From Candidatus Scatomonas merdigallinarum (GTDB taxonomy: Bacteria > Bacillota > Clostridia > Lachnospirales > Lachnospiraceae): DNA of 64,000 nt. The DNA is taken from assembly GCA_018716305.1 (NCBI GenBank), contig DVKB01000019.1, positions 124,001 through 188,000 on the forward strand, given 5' to 3'. Made by a program: the position numbers and the translations under genes. Positions 17,299-26,444 of the stretch are shown here, piece by piece. How positions within the stretch are numbered: position 1 is the first letter of the stretch; each line of letters opens with the position of its first letter. The notes beneath the pieces are model-generated. The model did no database searches. It saw nothing but the letters and a program-made list of their open reading frames with translations, and had not been told where the DNA came from.

Positions 17299-18657
17299 AT
17301 GAAAAAATTAAGTTTAAAAGAAACGTTGTTTGTAGCCAGTATGCTGTTCGGTATGTTTTTCGGGGCGGGAAATCTGATTTTTCCCGCCTCCATGGGACAG
17401 CTTTCCGGAAGCCATATGTGGACGGCTTCCATAGGGTTTCTGATTACCGGGGTGGGACTGCCCCTTCTGGGAGTGGCCGCCCTCGGCGTCAGCCGGAAGG
17501 AAGGCCTTCTGGAATTATCCGGAGGTGTGGGAAGAAGATACGGGCTGTTTTTTACGCTGGCCCTTTACCTGACCATCGGGCCGTTTTTCGCCATCCCCAG
17601 ATGCGCTACGGTTTCCTATACCGTGGGAATCCAGCGGATCCTGCCGGAAGCGGATCAGACCCTGGTTCTGGCTGTTTTTTCCCTGGTCTTTTTCGCGGCG
17701 GTCCTGTTCTTTTCCCTGCGGCCCGGACAGATCCTGACCTGGATCGGGAAGATTCTGAATCCCCTGTTTCTGTGCCTGCTGGGCATTCTGGTGATCCGGG
17801 CGCTTATAAGCCCTATGGGGAATCCACTGGATATTGCGCCTGCAGGCGCCTACGAAGGGGCGGCTTTTTCCACCGGCCTTCTGGAAGGCTATAATACCAT
17901 GGATGCCCTGGCGGGCTTGGCCTTCGGCATCATCGTGGTCAACGCGATCCGGAATCTCGGGGTGAAGGAACCGGGGGAAGTAGCCAAACAGACGGTGCGG
18001 GCCGGGATCTTCAGCTCCCTGCTCATGGCCCTGATCTATGTGCTGGTGACCCTGATCGGCGCCCAGAGCCGGGGGATTTTTGAAGCCTCCAGCAACGGGG
18101 GAGAAGCCCTGGCTCAGATCGCGGAACATTACTTCGGCAGGGCGGGAGCTTTGATCCTGGCGGGAACAGTGACCGTGGCCTGTCTGAAAACGGCGGTGGG
18201 ACTGATCACCAGCTGCGGAGAAACCTTTGTGAGAATCTTTCCCAAAGGTCCCTCCTATGGATTTTGGGCAGCGGCTTTCTGTGTGCTTTCCTTTTTGATC
18301 GCCAACCTGGGGCTGGACGCCATTATCGCCTACTCCATGCCGGTGCTGATGTTCCTGTATCCCCTGGCGATTGTGTTAATCCTGCTGACTCTGTGCGGAA
18401 AATTTTTCCGGCAGGACCGAACAGTTCTTCGCTGGACCATAGGCTTTACCTCCGCTGCCGCCGTGCTGGACCTGCTGCGGACTCTGCCGGAGGGAACCAG
18501 AAATTTCTTCCATCTGAACGGATTTCTGAATCGGGTTTCAGAGATGCTTCCCCTGATGAAACAGGGATTCGGATGGGTCTGCCCGGCTCTGGCGGGGCTG
18601 GCCGCGGGACTGCTGCTGTATGGGAGAAAAAAACACAGCCTTTCTGAAAGGCCGTAA
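17299..18657 (+). CDS. brnQ: Branched-chain amino acid carrier BrnQ (LIVCS family)
   Basis: Cation-coupled importer of Leu, Ile and Val. The 452-residue polytopic protein has about 12 hydrophobic helices and begins KETLFVASMLFGMFFGAGNLIFPASMGQ, as in BrnQ. LEGYNTMDALAGLAFG is another family hallmark. It starts 10 bases after the kinase stop on the same strand, so it may be read from the same transcript. A small hairpin overlaps the stop codon. Confidence 0.93.
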   Translation: MKKLSLKETLFVASMLFGMFFGAGNLIFPASMGQLSGSHMWTASIGFLITGVGLPLLGVAALGVSRKEGLLELSGGVGRRYGLFFTLALYLTIGPFFAIPRCATVSYTVGIQRILPEADQTLVLAVFSLVFFAAVLFFSLRPGQILTWIGKILNPLFLCLLGILVIRALISPMGNPLDIAPAGAYEGAAFSTGLLEGYNTMDALAGLAFGIIVVNAIRNLGVKEPGEVAKQTVRAGIFSSLLMALIYVLVTLIGAQSRGIFEASSNGGEALAQIAEHYFGRAGALILAGTVTVACLKTAVGLITSCGETFVRIFPKGPSYGFWAAAFCVLSFLIANLGLDAIIAYSMPVLMFLYPLAIVLILLTLCGKFFRQDRTVLRWTIGFTSAAAVLDLLRTLPEGTRNFFHLNGFLNRVSEMLPLMKQGFGWVCPALAGLAAGLLLYGRKKHSLSERP

Positions 18658-18663
18658 AACCTC

Positions 18664-18692
18664 TTGCTAATTTCTTTTCCATTACATATAAT
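18664..18692 (+). promoter_or_regulatory. Probable sigma-A promoter of the Fic gene
   Basis: TTGCTA (18664-18669), a 17-base spacer and TATAAT (18687-18692) lie in the AT-rich gap after brnQ. They imply a leader of about 120 bases before the Fic start codon at 18822. The leader contains two similar stretches, GCTAGAATATCATGAACT and GCGTAGAATATTGCCGAACT. I cannot assign a function to it. Confidence 0.6.
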
Positions 18693-18821
18693 AAAAGAGA
18701 GTTAAGGCGCTCGTCGGTCATGACGGCTAGAATATCATGAACTTGTATGTTTAGCTTCCGTAGGCGACGGGGTGCTTGTAAAAGCGTAGAATATTGCCGA
18801 ACTGTTGAGAAGGGCTTACGC

Positions 18822-19634
18822 ATGGAGACAGATAGCATGCCATTATTTGACAACGAAAGCAGAATCTTACAGATTGAAAAAGAAAAAGCCGAAATTTTTC
18901 AGTACATGAAAAATCCGTTGATCTGTCAGCCTTTTACAGAAGACTTTGCCAAGAGATTTTCATGGAGTACAAATGCAATCGAAGGGAACACCCTGTCGTT
19001 GGAAGAAACGATTGCGGTAATCGATTATGATGAAGTAAAGTCGAATCATACTTATTCCGAATATACAGATGCAAAAAATGCTTACCATGCCATCCAGAAT
19101 ATGCTAATTCCTTTTGGGAAGACACCCATTGATGAAGCGTGGATCAAGAAGGCAAACGGCTATATCCGGTATATGCAGAGCGAGTACAGAGAGAACTCCG
19201 TGTATATTGGAAATCTGTCGGAAGCGGTATATTACCCGCCGGATCCGAAGGACGTTCCAGCACATATGAAAAACTGGATCAGGGAAGCGAACATCGAGGC
19301 GGAGACGGTGAAAGAGACTTTTGAAAAAATTGCGGCCAGTCATGTCCGGTTTGAACGAAGCCATCCATTTTCCGATGGGAATGGCAGGACCGGGAGGATG
19401 ATCGTGAATCAGCAGCTGATCAATCACGGGTTCCTGCCCGTCTCGATCCCGCCTACCGGAAAGTACCGGGAAGCATTCAGACGGTATGACAAACGGGAAG
19501 ATTTATCGGAAATGGTCTATGTTTTGTTAAAAAGCGAACTGGAATCTTTTGAGAGGGTCCGCAGCTTGGCATTGAAACTTTCCAAAGACCGGGAGAAACA
19601 GAAAAAAGAAATAAAGCATTTGCAAAACAGATAG
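18822..19634 (+). CDS. Fic/DOC family protein, class II (N-terminal inhibitory helix)
   Basis: Probable AMP-transferase (or related nucleotidyl transferase) acting on unknown proteins. In the 270-residue form starting at 18822 the complete Fic motif HPFSDGNGRTGR lies at residues 181-192. The inhibitory motif TNAIEG lies at residues 50-55, as in self-inhibited class II Fic proteins. The frame is open upstream to 18747, but the ATG at 18822 follows a GAAGGG site. Codon use and base composition are visibly more AT-rich than the flanking genes, suggesting acquisition by transfer. No antitoxin gene is adjacent. Confidence 0.9.
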   Translation: METDSMPLFDNESRILQIEKEKAEIFQYMKNPLICQPFTEDFAKRFSWSTNAIEGNTLSLEETIAVIDYDEVKSNHTYSEYTDAKNAYHAIQNMLIPFGKTPIDEAWIKKANGYIRYMQSEYRENSVYIGNLSEAVYYPPDPKDVPAHMKNWIREANIEAETVKETFEKIAASHVRFERSHPFSDGNGRTGRMIVNQQLINHGFLPVSIPPTGKYREAFRRYDKREDLSEMVYVLLKSELESFERVRSLALKLSKDREKQKKEIKHLQNR

Positions 19635-19656
19635 AATAAGAGTCACAGAAACAGAA

Positions 19657-19687
19657 GGACGCGTCCAAAAGCGGATGCGTCCCTTTT
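19657..19687. terminator. Convergent terminator between the Fic gene and the LURP-like gene
   Basis: GGACGCGTCC (19657-19666) pairs with GGATGCGTCC (19673-19682) with one G-T pair. CTTTTCT follows on the + strand, so it mainly serves the Fic gene; the - strand T tract is weak. Confidence 0.65.
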
Positions 19688-19713
19688 CTATGCGGAAAGC
19701 GGAGCCGGCATTC

Positions 19714-20184
19714 TTAATCTCTGGAACATTTTTCTGCGTCAATGGCCAGTGTCAGCATAAGGGCACAAAGAGCGTCCTCCGGCCGGTATACCTGGATCAC
19801 GTAGGTGTCTGTCCAGTGAAAGATCTCTTTGGAAATAACAGCCACAGGAGTTCCGGAAGAGTCCACAATGGAGTAATCCCATTCCAGAAAGTTTCCCTCC
19901 ACCTCCCAGCCATTGCAGTCGATGTTGTACCGGGGTTTGAAGAAAGTCAATTCTTTGCTGATACAGCCTATGTACTGATCGCCCAGATACAGTTCGAACT
20001 TCGGCAGAAAGGTCAGTATTTTTTCCCGGACAGTGCCGATCTCATTTCCCATGGGATCAAAGATCTTCAGGCAGTGTCCCCAGGAAAGCTGCCCCTTTAC
20101 GGTATAGATCGTATTTTCCTCTTCGTCGTAGATGTCATAGCTGTCAAACCATGAGAAAAAGCGCTGTTTAAATAATAATCGCAT
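19714..20184 (-). CDS. LURP-one-related / tubby C-terminal-like domain protein
   Basis: The 156-residue product starts MRLLFKQRFFSWFDSYDIYDE and alternates short beta strands and turns, as in the LURP-one/YxjI family, which shares the tubby C-terminal barrel fold. Recognisable elements are NTIYTVKGQLSWGHCLKIFD, GTVREKILTFLPKFELY and DYSIVDSSGTPVAVISKE. The start at 20184 is chosen because AGGAG lies 9-13 bases upstream; the open frame continues to 20307 without an RBS. Function is unknown; some relatives are proposed membrane-associated scaffolds. Confidence 0.8.
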   Translation of the reverse strand: MRLLFKQRFFSWFDSYDIYDEEENTIYTVKGQLSWGHCLKIFDPMGNEIGTVREKILTFLPKFELYLGDQYIGCISKELTFFKPRYNIDCNGWEVEGNFLEWDYSIVDSSGTPVAVISKEIFHWTDTYVIQVYRPEDALCALMLTLAIDAEKCSRD

Positions 20185-20290
20185 AGAGGTTCTTCTCCTT
20201 TCGTGTTCTGATGCTTCTTCTATAGATACAAAAGATCCTATATTAAGGATACCGGCGGAGACTCTTTTTTGCAAGAGAAAATCATAAGAA

Positions 20291-20341
20291 TAAACAGTAT
20301 ATAACACTTGACAACAGTTTAATGCTGTTATATACTGTTTA
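20291..20341 (+). promoter_or_regulatory. Strong promoter embedded in a 16-bp perfect inverted repeat, probable GntR operator
   Basis: TTGACA (20308-20313), 17 bases, TATACT (20331-20336). Arms TAAACAGTATATAACA (20291-20306) and TGTTATATACTGTTTA (20326-20341) are perfectly complementary with a 19-base spacer. The right arm covers the -10 box. This fits autoregulation by the GntR protein encoded 70 bases downstream, as known for YtrA-type regulators; binding is inferred. Confidence 0.75.
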
Positions 20342-20345
20342 CAGA

Positions 20346-20387
20346 GTCAGCGTACCGGGGGAGCGTATTGCTCCTTGTACACTGACG
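20346..20387 (+). promoter_or_regulatory. 5' leader hairpin before the GntR gene
   Basis: GTCAGCGTAC pairs with GTACACTGAC (one G-T pair) around an inner GGAGC/GCTCC stem. It sits at the very start of the predicted transcript and ends about 15 bases before the GGGAGG ribosome binding site. There is no T run, so it is more likely an mRNA-stability or translation element than a terminator. Confidence 0.5.
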
Positions 20388-20412
20388 CTACCCTAGGGAG
20401 GAAACAATACGT

Positions 20413-20784
20413 ATGAAAATCATAATCAACAATTCCTGCATGGTTCCGATTTATGAACAGATCGTGGATCAGATTAAGTCTCTCATCCGCAGGGGAGAGC
20501 TGAAGGAGAATGATATTCTGCCTTCTGTAAGGTCCCTGTCCCGGGAACTGAAGATCAGCGCTCTGACCGTCAAAAAGGCCTATGACAGTCTGGAGGGCCA
20601 GGGATTCACGGTTACGGTACACGGCAAGGGCACCTATGTGGCAGCGGCCAACCGGGAACTCCTGCTGGAAGAGCAGAGAAAGGAACTGGAGGCCGACCTG
20701 GAGCAGGCTATTCAGAAGGGCCGCCGGTACGGGATCAGCGATGAGGAGATCCGAAGTCTGTTTGAATTGATTCTGGAGGGTTAA
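20413..20784 (+). CDS. GntR-family transcriptional regulator (YtrA subfamily)
   Basis: The 123-residue protein is a winged-helix DNA-binding domain (PIYEQIVDQIKSLIRRGEL, LPSVRSLSRELKISALTVKKAYDSLEGQGF, GKGTYVA) with only a short C-terminal helix. That is the YtrA-type architecture, without a ligand domain. Such regulators typically repress an adjacent ABC transporter operon. The ABC ATPase follows after 6 bases, and the inverted repeat over the promoter is the expected operator. Confidence 0.92.
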   Translation: MKIIINNSCMVPIYEQIVDQIKSLIRRGELKENDILPSVRSLSRELKISALTVKKAYDSLEGQGFTVTVHGKGTYVAAANRELLLEEQRKELEADLEQAIQKGRRYGISDEEIRSLFELILEG

Positions 20785-20790
20785 AAAAGA

Positions 20791-21642
20791 ATGTTAAAGA
20801 TTGAACATCTGAAAAAGCAGTACGGGAGTTTTTTGCTGGACTGTTCCATGGAGGTGCGTCCCGGCTGTATTACAGGGCTTATCGGCCAGAACGGAGCGGG
20901 CAAGAGCACTGCGTTTAAGGCGGTTTTGGGGCTGATTTACCCGGACAGCGGAGAGATCACGCTTCTGGGAAAAAACCGCAGGGACTTTAGCGCCAGGGAT
21001 CAGGAGAATCTGGGGGTCGTTCTCTCGGATTCCGGTTTCAGCGGATATCTCACGGTCCGGGACGTGAGGAAGATCCTGAAACATATGTACAGGAGTTTTG
21101 ACCAGGGCTTTTTTATGGAGCGGGCGGAGAAATTTCAGCTGCCCCTGGATAAAAGGATCAAAGAGTTCTCCACCGGCATGAAGGCGAAGCTGAAAGTGCT
21201 GGCAGCGGTTTCCCACGACGCCAGGCTGCTGATCCTGGACGAGCCGGCCGCGGGGCTGGATGTGGTGGCCCGGGAGGAACTGCTGGATCTGCTGCGGGAA
21301 TTTATGGAGAGAGACGAGAAAAGATCGATTCTGATCAGTTCCCATATTTCACAGGATCTGGAACATCTCTGTGACGACCTGTATCTGATCCATGAAGGAA
21401 ACATCCTTCTGCATGAGGAGACAGACGCTTTGCTCAGCGAGTACGCCCTTCTGAAACTGGATCAGGAACAGTACCGGAAGATCGAGAAACAGTATCTGCT
21501 GCGGATCCGCCGGGAAAGCTACGGCTTCAGCTGTCTGACGGACCAGAAACAGTTTTATCTGGAAAATTACCCGGGAATTACGGTGGAGAAGGGAACCATC
21601 GATGAGGTGGTTACCATGATGGTAAAGGGGGAAAAGGTATGA
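20791..21642 (+). CDS. ABC transporter ATP-binding protein
   Basis: The 283-residue ATPase has Walker A GQNGAGKST near residue 33, an ABC signature variant FSTGMKAKLKV, Walker B LLILDEPAAGLD and the H-loop in ILISSHIS. A C-terminal extension of about 70 residues follows, as in YtrB/EcsA-like exporters. It is the second gene of the GntR operon and overlaps the permease gene by 4 bases. The transported substrate is not indicated. Confidence 0.92.
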   Translation: MLKIEHLKKQYGSFLLDCSMEVRPGCITGLIGQNGAGKSTAFKAVLGLIYPDSGEITLLGKNRRDFSARDQENLGVVLSDSGFSGYLTVRDVRKILKHMYRSFDQGFFMERAEKFQLPLDKRIKEFSTGMKAKLKVLAAVSHDARLLILDEPAAGLDVVAREELLDLLREFMERDEKRSILISSHISQDLEHLCDDLYLIHEGNILLHEETDALLSEYALLKLDQEQYRKIEKQYLLRIRRESYGFSCLTDQKQFYLENYPGITVEKGTIDEVVTMMVKGEKV

Positions 21643-22292
21643 AGGGTTTACTGGTAAAAGATTTTCGTCTGATCGCGGGACAGAAAACCTTCTTTTTGGC
21701 CATGGCGGCCATTGCCGCGGGGGTTTCTCTTTTTTCAGGCGAGACGCTGTTCGCCGTGGGATTTTTGTCCCTGGTAGCCGCTCTGTTCAGCCTCAGCTCC
21801 ATCAGCTACGATGAACTGGACAATGGAAATGCCTTCCTGTTCAGTCTGCCCGTAAGCCGCGGCGCTTACGCGGCGGAAAAGTATGTGTTCGGCCTGCTCC
21901 TGGGCCTTGCAGGCTGGATCCTTTCCGTCCTGTTTGTTCTGGGGGTAAACCTTTACAGGCAGGCAGAGCTTCCCCTGGAAGTGCTGATGACTTCTTTTGC
22001 CCTGCTGCCCCTGGTACTGCTGCTTCCGGCTCTGGTCATTCCCTTTGACCTGAAGTTCGGCAGCGAGCGGGGCAGGATCGCCATTCTCGGGGCTTTCGGC
22101 CTGATCTTTGTGGCGGGGATGGCCGGAAATAAGATCGCGGAAAGCATGGGGGTGGACCTGGGAGAGCTGCTGGATGGCCTGCCTGTGCCGGATCTGGGAA
22201 CTTTGATAGCGGCAGCCCTGGGAGGGTCTGTTTTGCTGTGGCTGCTGAGCATGGGGATCAGTATGGCAATCGTCAAGAAAAAGGAGTTTTAG
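21639..22292 (+). CDS. ABC-2 type permease
   Basis: The 217-residue polytopic protein has about six hydrophobic segments. It has the LVKDFRLIAGQKTFF start and ISYDELDNGNAFLFSLPVSRGAYAAEKY segment typical of the ABC2_membrane_5-like permeases that pair with GntR-linked ATPases. It overlaps the ATPase gene by 4 bases and ends 23 bases before the UvrA-like gene. Confidence 0.87.
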   Translation: MKGLLVKDFRLIAGQKTFFLAMAAIAAGVSLFSGETLFAVGFLSLVAALFSLSSISYDELDNGNAFLFSLPVSRGAYAAEKYVFGLLLGLAGWILSVLFVLGVNLYRQAELPLEVLMTSFALLPLVLLLPALVIPFDLKFGSERGRIAILGAFGLIFVAGMAGNKIAESMGVDLGELLDGLPVPDLGTLIAAALGGSVLLWLLSMGISMAIVKKKEF

Positions 22293-22315
22293 AAAAAATC
22301 ACAGGAGAACGCGGT

Positions 22316-24847
22316 ATGATCGATCACATGAAAATCCGTGGAGCCAGAGTCCACAATCTGAAAAACATCGATGTGGATATCCCCCTGCATAAAATCGTGG
22401 GGATCGCGGGCGTGTCCGGGTCGGGGAAATCTTCCCTGGCCCTTGGCGTTTTGTACGCGGAGGGATCCAGGAGATATCTGGACGCTCTGTCCACCTACAC
22501 CCGGAGGCGGATGACCCAGGCGGCAAAAGCCCAGGTAGATCAGGTGCTGTATGTGCCGGCAGCTCTGGCTCTGCACCAGCGGCCGGGAATCCCGGGAATC
22601 CGCAGCACCTTCGGCACAGGAACAGAACTCCTGAACAGCCTGCGGCTGATGTTTTCCCGGCTGGCCAGCCACCGGTGCCCCAAGGGCCATTATCTGGAGC
22701 CCACTCTGGGAGTGGCGGCAGGCCAGGAACTGATCTGCCCTCAATGCGGGACCCGGTTTTACGCTCCCTCCGCGGAGGAACTGGCTTTCAACAGTCAGGG
22801 AGCCTGTCCCGCCTGTGACGGCACGGGGATCGTGCGGAGGGTGGACCGGGAGACCCTGGTGCCGGACGATTCCCTGACCATCGATCAGGGGGCGGTGGCC
22901 CCCTGGAATTCCCTGATGTGGTCCCTGATGACGGATGTCTGCCGGGCCATGGGGGTACGGACGGACGTTCCCTTCCGGGAACTGTCGGATGAGGAAAAGG
23001 AGATCGTCTTCGACGGCCCCGCGGTAAAGAAGCATATCATTTACAAAGCCAAGAGTTCCAACCAGGCGGCGGAGCTGGATTTTACCTACTACAACGCGGT
23101 TTATACCGTGGAGAATGCTCTGGCGAAGGTAAAGGATGAAAAAGGCATGAAACGGGTGGAGAAATTCCTGAAACAGGAGGTCTGTCCCGACTGCCATGGC
23201 TCCCGGCTGTCCCAGGAGGCCAGAGCTCCCAGGCTGCAGGGGATTTCCCTGGAGGATGCCTGCCGCATGACTCTTTCGGAGCTGGCGGGCTGGGTGGAGA
23301 AAGTGCCGGCTTCCCTGCCGGAAGAAATGCGTCCCATGGCGGAAAGTATCTGTGAATCCTTCCGCACAGCGGCCCGGAGACTGCTGGATCTGGGCCTGGG
23401 ATATCTGACTCTGGACCGGGCATCCGCCACCCTTTCCACGGGGGAGAGGCAGAGAATGCAGCTGGCCCGGGCGGTGCGCAACCGGACCACCGGGGTGCTG
23501 TACGTGCTGGACGAGCCATCCATCGGTCTGCATCCCTCCAATATTGTGGGACTTACCGGGGTTATGCGGGATCTGATCGCCGATGGAAATTCCGTGGTGC
23601 TGGTGGATCATGACGCCAAGATCCTCAGGGAGGCGGACTGGATCATTGAGATGGGTCCGGGAGCCGGGGCGGAGGGCGGCAGAGTCATCGCCCAGGGAAC
23701 ACCGGCAGGGCTGGGGGAGGATCCCCGGTCGCTTATAGGGCCTTATCTCTCAGGAAAAGCCGCGGTGCAGGTCCGGGAGAGAGCGGAAGAGAGCCGGCTG
23801 TTTGAAGAGGGAGAGATCCGCCTGTCCACCGGGTCCATCCATACGGTGCAGCCTCTGGAGGTCAGGATCCCCAAAGGCCGGCTTACGGCAGTCACCGGCG
23901 TTTCCGGATCCGGGAAGACCACCCTGATCCTGGAAAGCCTGGTGCCGGCTCTCACGGCAGCGGCCCAAGGGAAAAAACTGCCGGAGCATGTGCGGGATCT
24001 GCAGGCGGAAGGCATCCGTCAGGTGAAGCTGATAGACGCCTCCCCCATCGGCATCAACATCCGCTCTACGGTGGCCACTTACGCCAATGTCCACGATGAA
24101 CTGCGGAAGGTGTTTGCCAGAACACCGGATGCCCGGGAGAAGGGAAGGAAAGCGGGAGATTTTTCCTACAATACGGGAAAACTCCGCTGCCCGGTCTGCG
24201 ACGGCACCGGGGTGATCAGTCTGGACGTACAGTTTCTTCCGGACGTGCAGATCCCCTGTCCTCAGTGCCGGGGCACCCGATACGCCAGAGAGGCGGAAAG
24301 CATCCGTTATCAGGATCGGGAAGGCAGGTCCTATTCCCTGCCGGAGCTCATGGCTATGGATGTGAATACGGCCCTTCAGGCCTGCGCCGGACTGAAAAAT
24401 GTTTGTCAGAGATTAGGCGTCTTAAAGGATCTGGGTCTGGGATACCTGACCCTGGGAGAAGAAACGCCGGGCCTCTCAGGAGGAGAAGCCCAGCGCCTGA
24501 AGCTGGCCAGTGAAATGGGAAAAGCCCAGTCAGATTCCGTATTTGTTTTTGATGAACCCACCATCGGTCTGCATCCCCTGGATGTGAAAACCCTGCTGGA
24601 AGTGTTCCAGACCCTGATCGGCCACGGAGCCACCGTGGTGGTCATTGAGCATGACCTGGATGTGATCCGCAACGCGGACTATATTCTGGATCTGGGCCCC
24701 GGCGGGGGGAAAGAGGGAGGCAGGATCGTGGCGGCCGGCACCCTGGAAGAGATCCGAAGAGCGCCGGAGAGCGTCACCGGGAAATTTACCGGAGGCGCAG
24801 AGCGGGAGCGATCCGTCGTGCCAGGATCACAGCCAGGACCATTTTGA
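22316..24847 (+). CDS. UvrA-like ATP-binding protein (UvrA paralogue)
   Basis: The 843-residue protein has two ABC ATPase halves. N-terminal: [21 protein letters not shown] and CPACDGTG zinc motifs, [31 protein letters not shown]-terminal: [23 protein letters not shown] and CPQCRGTR zinc motifs, [27 protein letters not shown]. It is about 100 residues shorter than housekeeping UvrA. Such UvrA2-like proteins sit next to drug exporters or resistance genes in other bacteria. The ATG at 22316 is used because homology starts there; the frame is open to 22238. It lies in the GntR-ABC operon. Confidence 0.9.
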   Translation: MIDHMKIRGARVHNLKNIDVDIPLHKIVGIAGVSGSGKSSLALGVLYAEGSRRYLDALSTYTRRRMTQAAKAQVDQVLYVPAALALHQRPGIPGIRSTFGTGTELLNSLRLMFSRLASHRCPKGHYLEPTLGVAAGQELICPQCGTRFYAPSAEELAFNSQGACPACDGTGIVRRVDRETLVPDDSLTIDQGAVAPWNSLMWSLMTDVCRAMGVRTDVPFRELSDEEKEIVFDGPAVKKHIIYKAKSSNQAAELDFTYYNAVYTVENALAKVKDEKGMKRVEKFLKQEVCPDCHGSRLSQEARAPRLQGISLEDACRMTLSELAGWVEKVPASLPEEMRPMAESICESFRTAARRLLDLGLGYLTLDRASATLSTGERQRMQLARAVRNRTTGVLYVLDEPSIGLHPSNIVGLTGVMRDLIADGNSVVLVDHDAKILREADWIIEMGPGAGAEGGRVIAQGTPAGLGEDPRSLIGPYLSGKAAVQVRERAEESRLFEEGEIRLSTGSIHTVQPLEVRIPKGRLTAVTGVSGSGKTTLILESLVPALTAAAQGKKLPEHVRDLQAEGIRQVKLIDASPIGINIRSTVATYANVHDELRKVFARTPDAREKGRKAGDFSYNTGKLRCPVCDGTGVISLDVQFLPDVQIPCPQCRGTRYAREAESIRYQDREGRSYSLPELMAMDVNTALQACAGLKNVCQRLGVLKDLGLGYLTLGEETPGLSGGEAQRLKLASEMGKAQSDSVFVFDEPTIGLHPLDVKTLLEVFQTLIGHGATVVVIEHDLDVIRNADYILDLGPGGGKEGGRIVAAGTLEEIRRAPESVTGKFTGGAERERSVVPGSQPGPF

Positions 24848-25349
24848 TCAGATCAGGGATGATAAAGGGCAGAACACACCAGGTCAGTACAGATGGAATG
24901 CTGACAGCGGCATTGGACTGGAGATATACGACCGCGAACCAGATTGTGCCGAAGGCATACACTGCAGCCAGCCCCAGGATCATGACAAAGACGCGGAACC
25001 ACAGGCTGGTTCTGCCGGATCTTGTCAATGCCCAGTAAAGCAGCCCCAGGATAAGAAAACCTGCGATGTAGCCGCCGGTGCTTCCCAGGAGAACCCCAAG
25101 TCCGGCGGAGAAGCCGGCAAATACCGGGATTCCGGCGGCGCCCAGCAGGATGTAGACCAGGATGGACAGGGTTCCAAGTTTGCCGCCCAGCAGGGACAGA
25201 ACAAAGAACACGGCAAAGGTCTGCAGGGTAAAGGGAACTGCCGCCGGGATGCTGATCCAGGAACAGACAGCGATCAGCACAGCCCCTACGGCGGCGTAGG
25301 CAAGCTGCGCGGCTCCGTGAGCTTTTGTGAAAGCAGTTGATTTAGTCAT
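24786..25349 (-). CDS. bioY: Biotin transporter substrate-binding component BioY
   Basis: S-component of an energy-coupling-factor importer for biotin. The 187-residue product has about six membrane helices and the family signature VPFTLQTFAVFFVLSLLGGKLGTLS followed by YILLGAAGIPVFAGFSAG and GSTGGYIAGF. The start at 25349 has GGAGGTG 4 bases upstream; a longer open frame to 25583 has no such support. Its 3' end overlaps the convergent UvrA-like gene by 62 bases. It would need ATPase and T-components encoded elsewhere. Confidence 0.93.
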   Translation of the reverse strand: MTKSTAFTKAHGAAQLAYAAVGAVLIAVCSWISIPAAVPFTLQTFAVFFVLSLLGGKLGTLSILVYILLGAAGIPVFAGFSAGLGVLLGSTGGYIAGFLILGLLYWALTRSGRTSLWFRVFVMILGLAAVYAFGTIWFAVVYLQSNAAVSIPSVLTWCVLPFIIPDLIKMVLAVILARRIAPALRLR

Positions 25350-25728
25350 GAGACACCTCCGTATTTCTGCAAAGTTCATACCATTGACAGGAGCGGCAGA
25401 TGTGATGAAAGGTTTCTGACGACAAGATCTTCTCCCGGACATTTTCCGCCAGCGCGGCCCAGGAATCAGAATCTCCCAAGGACAGTCCGCAGGTCTTCTG
25501 TACAGCGGCGTCCAGAGCGGCTGTTTTGTCCAAAGAAGAACAGATCCCGCTGCTGCTATGGGGACATTTCCGACAGAGATCATCGCATCCTTTTGTCAGA
25601 GTAATTCTGGTTTCAGGCATTTTTCGCAGCCTGGCAGCCACAGCAGTCATATGGGCTGTAAATTCCGGACTATATCCGTGCCCTGTAAATTTCTGAATAC
25701 AAAGTAGATGGTGTGGTCGAAGATTCAT
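25342..25728 (-). CDS. DUF1284 domain-containing protein
   Basis: The 128-residue protein begins LRPHHLLCIQKFTGHGYS, the hallmark of DUF1284. Cysteine groups GCDDLCRKCP...GIC and HICRSCQWYELC could bind an iron-sulphur cluster or zinc. It overlaps the bioY start by 8 bases and is co-directional, so the two form a small operon. Function unknown. Confidence 0.88.
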   Translation of the reverse strand: MNLRPHHLLCIQKFTGHGYSPEFTAHMTAVAARLRKMPETRITLTKGCDDLCRKCPHSSSGICSSLDKTAALDAAVQKTCGLSLGDSDSWAALAENVREKILSSETFHHICRSCQWYELCRNTEVSHD

Positions 25729-25814
25729 TTTTCATCTGCCTCCTGAAAAAGTACAGGTGCATGATACCATAGTTTGACAGGAATGTAAACTTGTTTTTTG
25801 AAATGGTTTACAAT

Positions 25815-26408
25815 CTAATCCGATTGCCTGCCGTCATGGATCAGATAGCTTTCCAGCCCGGCCCGGATAAACTGGTCAATGGCCTGCTGGATCCGGCTCC
25901 AGTCCCGGCAATTATTTTTCAGCATCCGCTTGTTGATGGCCAGGCAGCCATTCATCTGAAAGTAGAGGACAGCCTCCGCCTGTTCGTAGGAGAGGAGACT
26001 GTTCTGCATGAGCCGGGTGATAAAATCTTCTTTGGAAAGCTCGCAGAGACGTTCCAGCAGTCTGGGGGAGGCGGTCTCATCGGAGAAAAGGATGCAAAAT
26101 TCCCGGCTTTCCTGCACCTTCCGGCAGAATGGATAGGTGCAGCGGCTCTTTTCCGGGCACATCACATGGTCAAACACCTGGGTGGTGTCCCGGATCATTT
26201 CTTTTATCACATCGTCCAGCACATCCTCCAGATCGTAATAGTGCAGATAAAAGGTTCCCCGGTTGATCTCCGAAAGACGGCAGATCTCCGTGACCGTGAT
26301 CTTTGCGAAAGGCTTCTGCTGCATCAGTGTCAGCAGGGACTGACGGATGACGGATCTGGTATAGCGGGTGCGCCGGTCTGTCCCCGGATTCTGTTCTTTG
26401 CTTTTCAT
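25815..26408 (-). CDS. TetR/AcrR-family transcriptional regulator
   Basis: The 197-residue protein has an N-terminal helix-turn-helix (FAKITVTEICRLSEINRGTFYLHYYDLEDVLDDV) and a helical C-terminal domain. It is divergent from the CooC-like gene. A short palindrome at 26445-26458 between them is a candidate operator. Ligand and targets unknown. Confidence 0.9.
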   Translation of the reverse strand: MKSKEQNPGTDRRTRYTRSVIRQSLLTLMQQKPFAKITVTEICRLSEINRGTFYLHYYDLEDVLDDVIKEMIRDTTQVFDHVMCPEKSRCTYPFCRKVQESREFCILFSDETASPRLLERLCELSKEDFITRLMQNSLLSYEQAEAVLYFQMNGCLAINKRMLKNNCRDWSRIQQAIDQFIRAGLESYLIHDGRQSD

Positions 26409-26444
26409 CTGTAAAACACCTCGTTTCCCGACAATTTTCCGGAT

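Noticed and set aside
22289..23611. 440-codon open frame on the - strand opposite the UvrA-like gene
   Set aside because: Antisense shadow of a certain ATPase gene; no RBS or domain.
25791..26414. 207-codon open frame on the + strand opposite the TetR gene
   Set aside because: The - strand frame has a clear helix-turn-helix; the + frame has no family features.
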